From positions 4,340,001-4,404,000 of the forward strand of contig CP019169.1 in NCBI GenBank assembly GCA_001953215.1: DNA of 64,000 bases, written 5' to 3'. Source of the stretch: Betaproteobacteria bacterium GR16-43 (GTDB taxonomy: Bacteria; Pseudomonadota; Gammaproteobacteria; Burkholderiales; Usitatibacteraceae). Under the pieces are notes generated by a model. It was not told the DNA's origin. It did not search any database and saw only the letters and a program-made list of their open reading frames with translations. Positions 51,219-59,489 of this stretch are shown piece after piece. The first letter of the stretch is position 1; every line of letters starts with the position of its first letter. The translations under genes and the position numbers were made by a program.

Positions 51219-52900
51219 ACGCCGTGCGCCAGGCGCAGAAACTGCCGCCCTTCCCCGCCTGGACATGGGACGTGCCGGAGTCCCTCAACATCGGCGTCGC
51301 TTGCACGGACGCGCACCTCGGCACGCCCGCGGCCGAACGCATCGCGATGATCGTCGAGGACGACGCGCTCGGCACCAGCGCCATCACTTACGCCGCGCTC
51401 TCGGAACGCACCAACCGCTTCGCGCAGTTGCTGCGCCATCTCTGCATCGGCGCGGGCGAGCGCGTGTTGATCCGCCTTCCCAACGGCATCGATTATCCGA
51501 CCGCGTTCCTCGGCAGCCTGAAGCGCGGCGCCATCGCCGTGCCGACCTCCACGCTGCTCACGGCCGACGAGGTTCTCTTCCTCGCGCGCGATTCCGGCGC
51601 CGCGGCGATCGTGGTCGACAAGGCCGCGTGGCGCACGCTCGGCACGCGCCTGGCGGGATCGGGCCTGCGCTTCGCGTTGCTCTCGGGCGCCGGCGACGTG
51701 CATCACGTGGCCGGCGTGGAGTCGGTCGACCTCGAAGCCTCGCTCGCCCGCATCGACGCGTGGGAAGACCCCGAGCCGACGCGGGCCGACGATCCGGCGT
51801 ATCTCGTCTATACCTCCGGGACCACGGGCTACCCCAAGGGCGTGCTGCACGCGCATCGCTCGCTCATCGGGCGCTCGCCCGCGTCGAAGTACTGGTTCGA
51901 CTTCCAGGACGAGGGCGCCGGCGTGGATCGCATCGTCCACTCGGGCAAGTTCAACTGGACCTACGTGCTCGGCTCCGCGCTGATGGATCCGCTCTACCGC
52001 GGCAAGACCGTCATCGCGCACGAAGGCCCGAACGACGCGGCCACGTGGCCGCGCCTCATCGCGAAGCACGGCGCCACCATCTTCATCGGCGTGCCGACGG
52101 TCTATCGCCAGATCCTGCAGAAGACGCGCTACACGCGGGCCGATGTCCCGACGCTGCGCCACTGCATGAGCGCGGGCGAGCACCTGTCCGACGAAGTGTT
52201 CGGCCAATGGAAGGAACGCTTCGGCCTCGACATCTACGAGGCCGTGGGCATGAGCGAGTTCAGCTATTACCTGTCGCAGGGCAAGGCGCGGCCGATCCGC
52301 CCCGGCAGCGCCGGCTTCCCGCAGCCCGGACACGCGGTCGCATTGCTCGACCCGCAGACGCTTCAAGAGGTGAAGGAGGGGGAAGAGGGAATGATCTCGA
52401 TCCCGGACGACGATCCGGGACTGTTCCTTCGCTACTGGAACCGGCCCGAGGAGACGGCGGAAGTGCGCCGCGCGGGCTGGTTCCTCACCGGCGACTACGC
52501 CCGCTACGACGCCGACGGCTACCTGTGGTTCCTCGGCCGGCGCGACGACATCATCAAGAGCTTCGGCTATCGCGTCTCGCCCTACGAGGTCGAACGCGTC
52601 CTGAAAGGCCATCCCGCCGTGGCCGACTGCGCGTGCGTCGGCGAGGCCGCGGGCCAGGACAAGCTGCTCGTCGTCGCCTACGTGATCGCCCATCCGGGCG
52701 CGCGCATCACGCCCGAGGCGCTGCTCGACTACGGCCGCGAGCACCTCGCGGCCTACAAGGCGCCGAAATCGATCTACCTGGCCGCCGAGTTCCCGCGGAC
52801 GCGCAACGGCAAGATCCTGCGCCGCGAGATCACGCCGCGGATCGCCACGGCGCGTACTGGCGCCGGCGTCAACACCAGCGCCTCCGGCAAGACGTCCTAG
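51215..52900 (+). CDS. AMP-dependent acyl-CoA ligase, benzoate-CoA ligase-like
   Basis: A 561-residue ANL-superfamily ligase. The ATP loop is YLVYTSGTTGYPKGVLH, the adenylate site is AVGMSEFSYYLSQ, the hinge is TGDYARYDADGYLWFLGRRDDIIKSFGYR-type sequence, and the catalytic Lys is in RTRNGKILRREI. Overall it is nearest to the benzoate/acetate-type ligases with a short acyl pocket. GTG start overlaps the upstream lyase stop (GTGA). Its TAG is shared with the convergent enolase-superfamily gene in CTAG (52897-52900). Note that a fragment of a related ligase lies at 60745-60825. Confidence 0.88.
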   Translation: MNAVRQAQKLPPFPAWTWDVPESLNIGVACTDAHLGTPAAERIAMIVEDDALGTSAITYAALSERTNRFAQLLRHLCIGAGERVLIRLPNGIDYPTAFLGSLKRGAIAVPTSTLLTADEVLFLARDSGAAAIVVDKAAWRTLGTRLAGSGLRFALLSGAGDVHHVAGVESVDLEASLARIDAWEDPEPTRADDPAYLVYTSGTTGYPKGVLHAHRSLIGRSPASKYWFDFQDEGAGVDRIVHSGKFNWTYVLGSALMDPLYRGKTVIAHEGPNDAATWPRLIAKHGATIFIGVPTVYRQILQKTRYTRADVPTLRHCMSAGEHLSDEVFGQWKERFGLDIYEAVGMSEFSYYLSQGKARPIRPGSAGFPQPGHAVALLDPQTLQEVKEGEEGMISIPDDDPGLFLRYWNRPEETAEVRRAGWFLTGDYARYDADGYLWFLGRRDDIIKSFGYRVSPYEVERVLKGHPAVADCACVGEAAGQDKLLVVAYVIAHPGARITPEALLDYGREHLAAYKAPKSIYLAAEFPRTRNGKILRREITPRIATARTGAGVNTSASGKTS

Positions 52901-54057
52901 TAACGCTCGACGGTGTGGGCCTCGATGTAGGCGAGGTTGATGTCCTCGCCGAGGCCGGGGCGGTTCGGCAGGTGCACGAAGCCCTCGCGGTCCATCGGAT
53001 CGGTGAGGCTGTTGAGCCAGGCGGGCACTTCGTCGTAGTCGATGAACGGGTGCAGCAGGCCGCGCTCGTACCACTCGCAGTTGCGGATCGCGCCGACCAC
53101 CTGCAGGTTGGCCGCGCCATTGCCGTGGATCTCGCAATTCATGCCGAAGGCTTCGGCCAGGTGCGCCACCTTGAGGCACGAGGTGATCCCACCGGTGCCC
53201 GGTGCACCGGCGCGCAGGATGTCGCAGGCGCCCTCCCTCGCCCACGCCGCGCGCGACAGGAACCGGCCGGCGAGCGACTCCGGGCCGACGACGGGAAGTT
53301 CGAGCTGGCCGGCCAGCCAAACGTAGGACTCGATCGACTCCTCCTCCATCGGCTCCTCGATCCACGCGAAGCCGAGCCTTTCCAGTGCCCTGCCGATGTA
53401 GAGCGCATCCGTGCGGCTGTACCAGTGGTAGCCGTCGAGCATGAGGGCAATGTCGGGCCCGACGGCCTCGCGCACGGCCGCGCACGCCGCGACATCGCGC
53501 CGCGGGTCGGGGGCGAAGGCCACGGGCGGCATCCACGTATGGATCTTGATGCCCTTGTACCCGCGCGCGACCAGCTTCTCCGCAAAGCGCGCGTAGTCCT
53601 CGGGTGTGGCGAGCCCGCCGGGCTGTTCGTCACCGCACATGGTGCTGCCGTAGGCGCGCACCTTGTCGCGGAAGCCGCCCAGGAGCTTGCGCACCGGCAA
53701 TCCGAGCTTGCGGCCCGCCCAATCCCACTGCGCCTGCTCGACGATCGAGATCGCGCGGTCGGTGAGCTGGCCCGCCGATCCCCGCTGGCGATGCACGAGG
53801 TCGTGCCAGAGCCGCTCGCGGTCGAACGCGTCCTGGCCGACGAGCGACTTGCGCACGAACGAATCGAGGACGAACGGACGAATCACCTCCGGCGGCCCGA
53901 AGGCGTAACCCTCGGCGCCGTCCTCGGTCACGAGGCGCAGCAGGGCCAGCCGGGCCTTGCCGGGTGCGCCGGTGCCGGCATGGGCATGGCCGGCGGAGTC
54001 GCGCACGATGCGCGTAGGGTGCTCGAAGACGTGGACCGCGATGCGCTCGATTTTCAC
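52897..54057 (-). CDS. Mandelate racemase/muconate lactonizing enzyme-family protein
   Basis: A 386-residue member of the enolase superfamily, in which a metal-stabilised enolate is formed from a carboxylate. A capping domain is followed by the barrel with KGIKIHTWMP (the K-x-K/H strand), metal ligands Asp in LMLDGYHWYS and Glu in WIEEPMEEESIE and VVGPESLAG, and a His in CEIHGNGAANLQ. Because it faces the pectin genes, a sugar-acid dehydratase or a galactarolactone-type cycloisomerase is plausible, but the substrate is not shown. It starts at GTG 54057, one base from a palindrome and with AGAGGA 12 bases upstream. Confidence 0.85.
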   Translation of the reverse strand: MKIERIAVHVFEHPTRIVRDSAGHAHAGTGAPGKARLALLRLVTEDGAEGYAFGPPEVIRPFVLDSFVRKSLVGQDAFDRERLWHDLVHRQRGSAGQLTDRAISIVEQAQWDWAGRKLGLPVRKLLGGFRDKVRAYGSTMCGDEQPGGLATPEDYARFAEKLVARGYKGIKIHTWMPPVAFAPDPRRDVAACAAVREAVGPDIALMLDGYHWYSRTDALYIGRALERLGFAWIEEPMEEESIESYVWLAGQLELPVVGPESLAGRFLSRAAWAREGACDILRAGAPGTGGITSCLKVAHLAEAFGMNCEIHGNGAANLQVVGAIRNCEWYERGLLHPFIDYDEVPAWLNSLTDPMDREGFVHLPNRPGLGEDINLAYIEAHTVERY

Positions 54058-54058
54058 G

Positions 54059-54072
54059 GGAAAACGTTTTCC
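54059..54072. promoter_or_regulatory. LacI-type palindromic operator of the pectin cassette
   Basis: GGAAAACGTTTTCC is a perfect 14-base palindrome with the central CG of LacI/PurR-family operators. It lies in the 80-base divergent gap between the enolase-superfamily gene (1 base away) and the ABC transporter operon (start at 54138). A minus-strand TATAAT at 54097-54102 would place the operator just downstream of that promoter, suited to repression. No LacI-family gene is in the window. Confidence 0.6.
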
Positions 54073-54137
54073 TCTGTATGCTATCGGCCAGACGGCATTA
54101 TAGGCCGCACCGCTCCTACGAACCGCTCGGGAAAACG

Positions 54138-55025
54138 ATGTACGAAAACAAGCGCCTCGGCTTCCTCTTCGTCCTGCCCTTCGTGCTGGGGGTGCTGCTC
54201 TTCAAGCTCTTCCCGTTCGTGATGAGCTTCGCGCTGAGCTTCACCCAGTACGACGTGATGGACCCGCCCGTGTACGTGGGCCTGCAGAACTACCGCGAGC
54301 TGGCGCTCGAGGATCCCCTGTTTCGCAAGAGCCTCGGGGTGACCCTGACCTTCGCGCTGCTGGCGGTGCCGCTGCGCGTGGGCTTCGCGCTGTTCGTCGC
54401 GCACGTGCTCAACTTCAAGATGCGCGGCATCGCGTTCTTCCGTTCCGCCTTCTACCTGCCCTCCATCCTGGGCGGCAGCATCGCCACCGCGGTGTTGTGG
54501 CGCTTCCTCTTTGCGCGCAACGGGCTGGTGAATGGCGTGCTGGGCATGCTCGGGATCGAGCCCGTGGCGTGGCTGGCCGACGAGCACTACTCGATGTGGA
54601 CGATCGTGCTGCTGTTCACGTGGCAGTTCGGCTCGGCGATGGTGATCTTCCTGGCGGCGTTGCAGAACGTGCCTGAGGCGCTCTACGAAGCCGCGGAAAT
54701 CGACGGGGCGAGCCGCATGCAGCAGTTCTGGCGCATCACGGTGCCCCTGATCACGCCGGTGATCTTCTTCAACGTGATCATGCAGATGGTCCACGCGTTC
54801 CAGGAGTTCAACGCGCCGTACATGATCACCGAGGGCGGCCCGTTGAGCTCGACCTACGTCCTTGCGCTCTACATCTACGACCAGAGCTTCCGCTTCTTCA
54901 ACTTCGGCTACGGGTCGGCGCTGTCCTGGGTGCTGTTCGCCATCGTCGCGGGGCTCGCGGGCCTGTCGTTCTGGAGCTCTCGCTACTGGGTTTTCTACGC
55001 GGGCGAGAAGGAGACACGCCGGTGA
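54138..55025 (+). CDS. Sugar ABC transporter permease, MalF/TogM-like
   Basis: A 295-residue inner membrane permease with six helices. The EAA-type coupling loop is visible as YEAAEIDGASRMQQFWRITVPLI, and KRLGFLFVLPFVLGVLLFKLFP is the N-terminal helix. It belongs to the MalF class of carbohydrate uptake systems. With the following permease, ATPase, binding protein, oligogalacturonate lyase and pectate lyase it probably imports oligogalacturonides, as TogMNAB does. The ATG at 54138 fits the length of the family; the open frame upstream is not conserved sequence. Confidence 0.9.
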   Translation: MYENKRLGFLFVLPFVLGVLLFKLFPFVMSFALSFTQYDVMDPPVYVGLQNYRELALEDPLFRKSLGVTLTFALLAVPLRVGFALFVAHVLNFKMRGIAFFRSAFYLPSILGGSIATAVLWRFLFARNGLVNGVLGMLGIEPVAWLADEHYSMWTIVLLFTWQFGSAMVIFLAALQNVPEALYEAAEIDGASRMQQFWRITVPLITPVIFFNVIMQMVHAFQEFNAPYMITEGGPLSSTYVLALYIYDQSFRFFNFGYGSALSWVLFAIVAGLAGLSFWSSRYWVFYAGEKETRR

Positions 55026-55891
55026 ACACGTCCGCGGCAAACCCGGTCGCGATGGGCGAGAACCGCGGCGCGGCGTGGCCGCGCTACGTGGTGCTGGCCG
55101 CGGTCTCGCTCCTGATGCTGTATCCCCTTGTCTGGCTGGTCGGGGCGACCTTCAAGAGCAACGCCGAGATCTTCACCGAGGTGGGGTTCTGGCCGTCGCA
55201 CCTGGATTTCGGCGCGTACGCGCGGGGCTGGAAGACCAGCACGGAGTACACCTTCGCCACCTATTTCTTCAATTCGTTCCTGATCACGATCCCTCGCATC
55301 CTGGTGACCGTCACGAGCTGCGTGCTGGTGGCCTACGCGTTCGCACGCTTCGAGTTCTGGGGCAAGAAATGGCTCTTCGCCGTGATGGTGGGCACGATGA
55401 TGCTGCCGCTCATCGTGCTGCGATTGCCGCAGTACCTGATGTTCCGCGAGCTCGGCATGCTCGACACCTACTGGCCGCTGATCCTGCCCTCGGCCTTCGC
55501 CACCGACACCTTCTTCGTCTTCATGCTGGTCCAGTTCCTGCGCGCGATTCCGCGCGACATGGAGGAGGCGGCGATGATCGACGGCTGCAACGCCCTGCAG
55601 ATGCTCCTCTTCATCATCGTCCCGCTGCTGCGGCCCGCGATCGTCTCGGTGATCGTCTTCCAGTTCATCTGGACCATGAACGACTTCATGGGCCCCCTCG
55701 TCTTCCTCGCTTCGGTCGAGAAATACCCGGTTTCGCTCGCGCTCAAGATGAGCATCGGCGCCACCGAGGAAGTGGAATGGGCGAACGTGATCGCGATCTC
55801 GGTGGTCGCGCTGATTCCCTCGGTGGCGGTGTTCTTCGCCGCCCAACGTCATTTCATCGAAGGGGCCGCCGCCGGCGGCATCAAGGGCTGA
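55022..55891 (+). CDS. Sugar ABC transporter permease, MalG/TogN-like
   Basis: A 289-residue second permease with six helices. VVLAAVSLLMLYPLVWLVGATFK is the first helix and EEAAMIDGCNALQMLLFIIVPLLRPA is the EAA coupling loop. GTG start overlaps the stop of the first permease (GTGA). It pairs with that permease to form the membrane channel. Confidence 0.9.
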   Translation: MNTSAANPVAMGENRGAAWPRYVVLAAVSLLMLYPLVWLVGATFKSNAEIFTEVGFWPSHLDFGAYARGWKTSTEYTFATYFFNSFLITIPRILVTVTSCVLVAYAFARFEFWGKKWLFAVMVGTMMLPLIVLRLPQYLMFRELGMLDTYWPLILPSAFATDTFFVFMLVQFLRAIPRDMEEAAMIDGCNALQMLLFIIVPLLRPAIVSVIVFQFIWTMNDFMGPLVFLASVEKYPVSLALKMSIGATEEVEWANVIAISVVALIPSVAVFFAAQRHFIEGAAAGGIKG

Positions 55892-55895
55892 CCCC

Positions 55896-57011
55896 ATGGC
55901 CGCGTTGAGCCTCGCGAAGATCGAGAAGACCTATCCCAACGGCTTCAAGGCCGTGCACGGCGTGGACCTGGAGGTGCGCGACGGCGAATTCATGGTCCTC
56001 GTCGGGCCCAGCGGCTGCGCCAAGAGCACGCTGCTGCGCATGGTGGCCGGGTTGGAGAGCATCAGCGCCGGGGTGCTGCGCATCGGCGACCGCGTGGTGA
56101 ACGACCTGCCGGCCAAGGCGCGCGGCATCGCCATGGTGTTCCAGAACTACGCGCTCTATCCGCACATGCGGGTCTTCGACAATCTCGCTTTTGGGCTGAA
56201 GCTCGCGGGCACCTCCAAGGCGGAAGTCGAGCGCCGTGTACGTCACGCGGCGAAATTGCTCGAGATGGAAGCGCTGCTCGATCGCTACCCGCGCCAGCTC
56301 TCGGGTGGCCAGGCGCAGCGCGTGGCCGTGGGCCGCGCCATCGTGAAGGAGCCCGAGGTGTTCCTCTTCGACGAGCCCCTGTCGAACCTCGACGCCAAGC
56401 TGCGGGCCGCGATGCGCGTGCGCCTGACGGAACTGCATCGCACGCTGCGCGAGCAAGGCCGCCCCGCGACCGTGATCTACGTGACGCACGACCAGACCGA
56501 GGCCATGACCATGGGCGAGCGCATCTGCGTGCTCAAGGAAGGCGTGATCCAGCAGGTGGACACGCCGGTGGCGCTCTACCGCCGGCCGGCCAACGCGTTC
56601 GTGGCCGGCTTCATCGGCTCGCCCGAGATGAACATCCTCGACGCCGAGCTGGTCGCGGCCGGCGCCGGCCTCGCCGTGCGGCTCGGCGGCCATACCCTGC
56701 CCCTGCCGCCCGAGCGCGCGCCACGCACGCCATTGCACGGGCCGGTGAAGTTCGGCCTGCGGCCCGAGCACATCGGCATCGTGCCGCTCGACGGGAGCAC
56801 CCCGGTTCCCGCGAAGTTGCGCTTCGGCGAACACATGGGCAACGAAGTGTTCGTGCACGCCGAGATCGGCAACCTGGCGCTCACCGCGCGCGTGCCCGCG
56901 CCGCAAGCCGAATCGCTCCAGGCGAGCCCGCGCGGGTCGGAAGTCACGCTGCACCTGCAGATGGATTCGGCGCACCTGTTCGACGCGGCGAGCGGCGCGT
57001 CGCTCGCATGA
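55896..57011 (+). CDS. Sugar ABC transporter ATPase, MalK/UgpC/TogA-like
   Basis: A 371-residue ATPase that drives the two permeases. Walker A reads GPSGCAKST, with Ala in place of the usual second Gly (GPSGCGKST). The signature is [19 protein letters not shown], Walker [13 protein letters not shown] and the switch His is in [14 protein letters not shown]-terminal TOBE/MalK-type regulatory domain (about 240-371) is present. It starts 4 bases after the second permease. Confidence 0.93.
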   Translation: MAALSLAKIEKTYPNGFKAVHGVDLEVRDGEFMVLVGPSGCAKSTLLRMVAGLESISAGVLRIGDRVVNDLPAKARGIAMVFQNYALYPHMRVFDNLAFGLKLAGTSKAEVERRVRHAAKLLEMEALLDRYPRQLSGGQAQRVAVGRAIVKEPEVFLFDEPLSNLDAKLRAAMRVRLTELHRTLREQGRPATVIYVTHDQTEAMTMGERICVLKEGVIQQVDTPVALYRRPANAFVAGFIGSPEMNILDAELVAAGAGLAVRLGGHTLPLPPERAPRTPLHGPVKFGLRPEHIGIVPLDGSTPVPAKLRFGEHMGNEVFVHAEIGNLALTARVPAPQAESLQASPRGSEVTLHLQMDSAHLFDAASGASLA

Positions 57012-58306
57012 AGCGGCGGCGCGCACTCGGCGTGATGGTTGCCGGCGCGGCCGCGCTGGCCGCACCCGCATTGGCGCGCGCCGCGCCCGAGACGATGCGC
57101 GTCGCGTGGTGGGGCGGCTCCGGGCGACACGAAGCCACGCTCAAGGCCGCGCGCCTGTTCGAGCAGCGCAATCCGGGCGTGAGGATCAAGGCCGAGTACA
57201 TGGGCTTCAACGGGTATCTCGAAAGGCTCACGGCGCAGATCGCCGGACGATCGGAGCCGGACGTGATGCAGATCAACTGGGCGTGGCTCGCGATGTTCAG
57301 CAAGCGCGGCACGGGTTTCACGGACCTCGACCCCTTGCTCGGAGCCGCGGTACGCGAACAACTGCCCGCGGCCGATATCGAAGCCGGGCGCGTCGCCGGA
57401 AAGTTGAACGCCTTGTCCGTGTCGTACACCGCGCGCGTCATGCTGTGGAATCGCGGCACCTTCGAGCGCCTGAAGCTGCCCCTGCCGCGCAATTGGGACG
57501 AGCTGTTCGCGTCCGGCCCGATCTTCCAGCGCGCGCTCGGAGAAGGCGCCTTCCCGCTCGACGGCGAGCTCTACGACATGTTGCTGCTCGCCCAGACCTG
57601 GGTCCAGCAGAAACACGGCACTGCCTTTATAGCGCCCGACGCGCCTCGCGTGGCGATGGATGAAGCCGCGGCGCTGGACTGGGTGCGCACGTACCAGCGC
57701 CTTGTCGGCGAGCACGTCGCAACGCCGCTGCCGCTTCGCGCGAGCCTCGGGGGCGCGGAGAAGCCCACCGAGCAGCAGCCCGACTGGGTGAACGGCCGCT
57801 GGGCGGGCAACTACACGTGGGACTCGGTCATCGCATTGCGGGGCAGCACGCTCAAGGGCGCGAACCGGATCGCCCTGGGGGAATTCCCGACGCTGCCGGA
57901 AGCGCGCGCGAGCGGCATCTTCGGACGTCCCACCGTGATGTTCGCGGTGGGGCGCAACTGCCGCCAGCCCGAGCTGGCCGCGCGCTTCATCGAGTTCCTG
58001 GTCACCGACCCCGAAGCCGTCGGCATCCTCGGACGCACGAGGGGCGTGCCTGCATCGCGGGCCGCGCTCGCCGCCCTGCGCGCCCAGGGCAAGCTCCCAC
58101 CCCTCGAGCTCGAGGCCCATGCCCTGATCGCGGCCCAGCGCGAGCGTGGCAACATTCCCCTTCCCGCACCGCTCTTCGAGCACCCGCGCATGCACAAGTT
58201 CATGCGCGAAGTCTTCGAGACCGTGGCCTACGGCAAGAGCGATGCGGCCCTTGCAGCGCGCCGCCTGCGCGAGGACGGCCAGGCCCTTTTGCAACGACTG
58301 AGGTAA
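57008..58306 (+). CDS. Sugar ABC transporter substrate-binding protein, TogB-like
   Basis: A 432-residue periplasmic binding protein. The signal peptide begins [13 protein letters not shown], with an RRR that hints at Tat export, and ends near ARAAPE. The mature protein has the cluster B carbohydrate-binding fold: RVAWWGGSGRHEATLKAARLFEQRNPGV-type start, DVMQINWAWLAMFSK, and LAARFIEFLVTDPEAVGILGRTRGVPAS-type C-terminal block. It probably captures oligogalacturonides in the periplasm. ATGA overlap with the ATPase gene. Confidence 0.88.
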   Translation: MKRRRALGVMVAGAAALAAPALARAAPETMRVAWWGGSGRHEATLKAARLFEQRNPGVRIKAEYMGFNGYLERLTAQIAGRSEPDVMQINWAWLAMFSKRGTGFTDLDPLLGAAVREQLPAADIEAGRVAGKLNALSVSYTARVMLWNRGTFERLKLPLPRNWDELFASGPIFQRALGEGAFPLDGELYDMLLLAQTWVQQKHGTAFIAPDAPRVAMDEAAALDWVRTYQRLVGEHVATPLPLRASLGGAEKPTEQQPDWVNGRWAGNYTWDSVIALRGSTLKGANRIALGEFPTLPEARASGIFGRPTVMFAVGRNCRQPELAARFIEFLVTDPEAVGILGRTRGVPASRAALAALRAQGKLPPLELEAHALIAAQRERGNIPLPAPLFEHPRMHKFMREVFETVAYGKSDAALAARRLREDGQALLQRLR

Positions 58307-58310
58307 GCCC

Positions 58311-59489
58311 ATGAGCAAGCACACCCGCCGCGACCTGCGCTTCGAGACCCGCACCGATCCGGACACCGGCGCGGGCATCACCCGGCTCACGCCGCGCGAC
58401 GTGACCTGCCATCGCAATTACTTCTACCAGAAGTGCTTCACCAACGACGGCAAGCGCCTGATCTTCGGCGGCGAGTTCGGCCCCGACGTCGGCGATCCCG
58501 CGAAGCCGAACTGGAACTACCACCTGCTGGACCTGGAAAGCAGGACCGCGCTGCAACTCACCGACGGCGCGCGCGAGAACACGTTCGGCGGATTCCTGAG
58601 CCCCGACGACCGCTACCTCTACTTCGTGCGGGCCGAGCGCCAGTTGATCCGCCTGCACCTCGACACGCTGGCCGAGGATGTCGCCTACACGGTGCCCCAG
58701 GGCTGGGTGGGCTACGGCACGTGGGTCGCCAACAGCGCGTGCACGAAGATGGTGGGCATCGAGATCCACGCCGACGACTGGTTCCCGCTCTCCGACTGGA
58801 AGAAGTTCGCGGAGATGTTCCACAAGAAGCCGCGCTGCAGGCTCTTCAGCGTCGACCTCGCCACGGGCGAGCGCAACGTGATCCTCGAGCAGCAGGGCTG
58901 GCTCGGCCATCCGCAATACCGCCCGTTCGACGACAACACGGTCGCCTATTGCCACGAGGGCCCCCATGACCTCGTGGATGCGCGCATGTGGTTCATCGAC
59001 GAGGACGGCACCAACAAGCGCTGCGGCCGGCGGCACGCGCCGGGCGAGAGCTGCACGCACGAGTTCTGGGTTCCCGACGGCTCGGCGATGATCTTCGTGA
59101 GCTACATGAAAGGCGCCACGGAGCGCTGGATCTGCAGCCTCGATCCCGTGACGCTCGAGAACCGCAAGCTGATGGCGATGCCCCCGTGCTCGCACCTGAT
59201 GAGCAACCCCAGCGGCACGCTCGTCGTCGGCGACGGCTGCGGCTCGCCCGCCGACGTGGCCGACGCCGGCGCGCACCAGATCGCCAACGATCCGTTCCTG
59301 CACCTGTTCGACCTCTCGAACGGCAAGACCCGCCGCATCGCGCATCACGACAGCAGTTGGGGCGTGTACAAGGGCAATCGCCAGGTCACGCACCCGCACC
59401 CGTCGTTCACGCCCGATGAGCGCCAGGTCCTGTTCAGTGCCGACGGCGATGGCGAGCCCGGCCTGTACCTCGTCGATATCCCGTCGTGA
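58311..59489 (+). CDS. ogl: Oligogalacturonate lyase
   Basis: A 392-residue cytoplasmic PL22 enzyme that splits short unsaturated oligogalacturonides to 5-keto-4-deoxyuronate units. The conserved segments are unmistakable: LTPRDVTCHRNYFYQKCFTN, FGGFLSPDDRYLYFV, VGYGTWVANSACTKMVGIEI, YRPFDDNTVAYCHEGPHDLV and GESCTHEFWVPDGSAMIFVSY, which hold the metal-binding His and Gln/Asp residues of the seven-bladed propeller. The next steps (KduI, KduD, KdgK, KdgA) are not in the window. It sits 4 bases after the binding-protein gene. Confidence 0.95.
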   Translation: MSKHTRRDLRFETRTDPDTGAGITRLTPRDVTCHRNYFYQKCFTNDGKRLIFGGEFGPDVGDPAKPNWNYHLLDLESRTALQLTDGARENTFGGFLSPDDRYLYFVRAERQLIRLHLDTLAEDVAYTVPQGWVGYGTWVANSACTKMVGIEIHADDWFPLSDWKKFAEMFHKKPRCRLFSVDLATGERNVILEQQGWLGHPQYRPFDDNTVAYCHEGPHDLVDARMWFIDEDGTNKRCGRRHAPGESCTHEFWVPDGSAMIFVSYMKGATERWICSLDPVTLENRKLMAMPPCSHLMSNPSGTLVVGDGCGSPADVADAGAHQIANDPFLHLFDLSNGKTRRIAHHDSSWGVYKGNRQVTHPHPSFTPDERQVLFSADGDGEPGLYLVDIPS

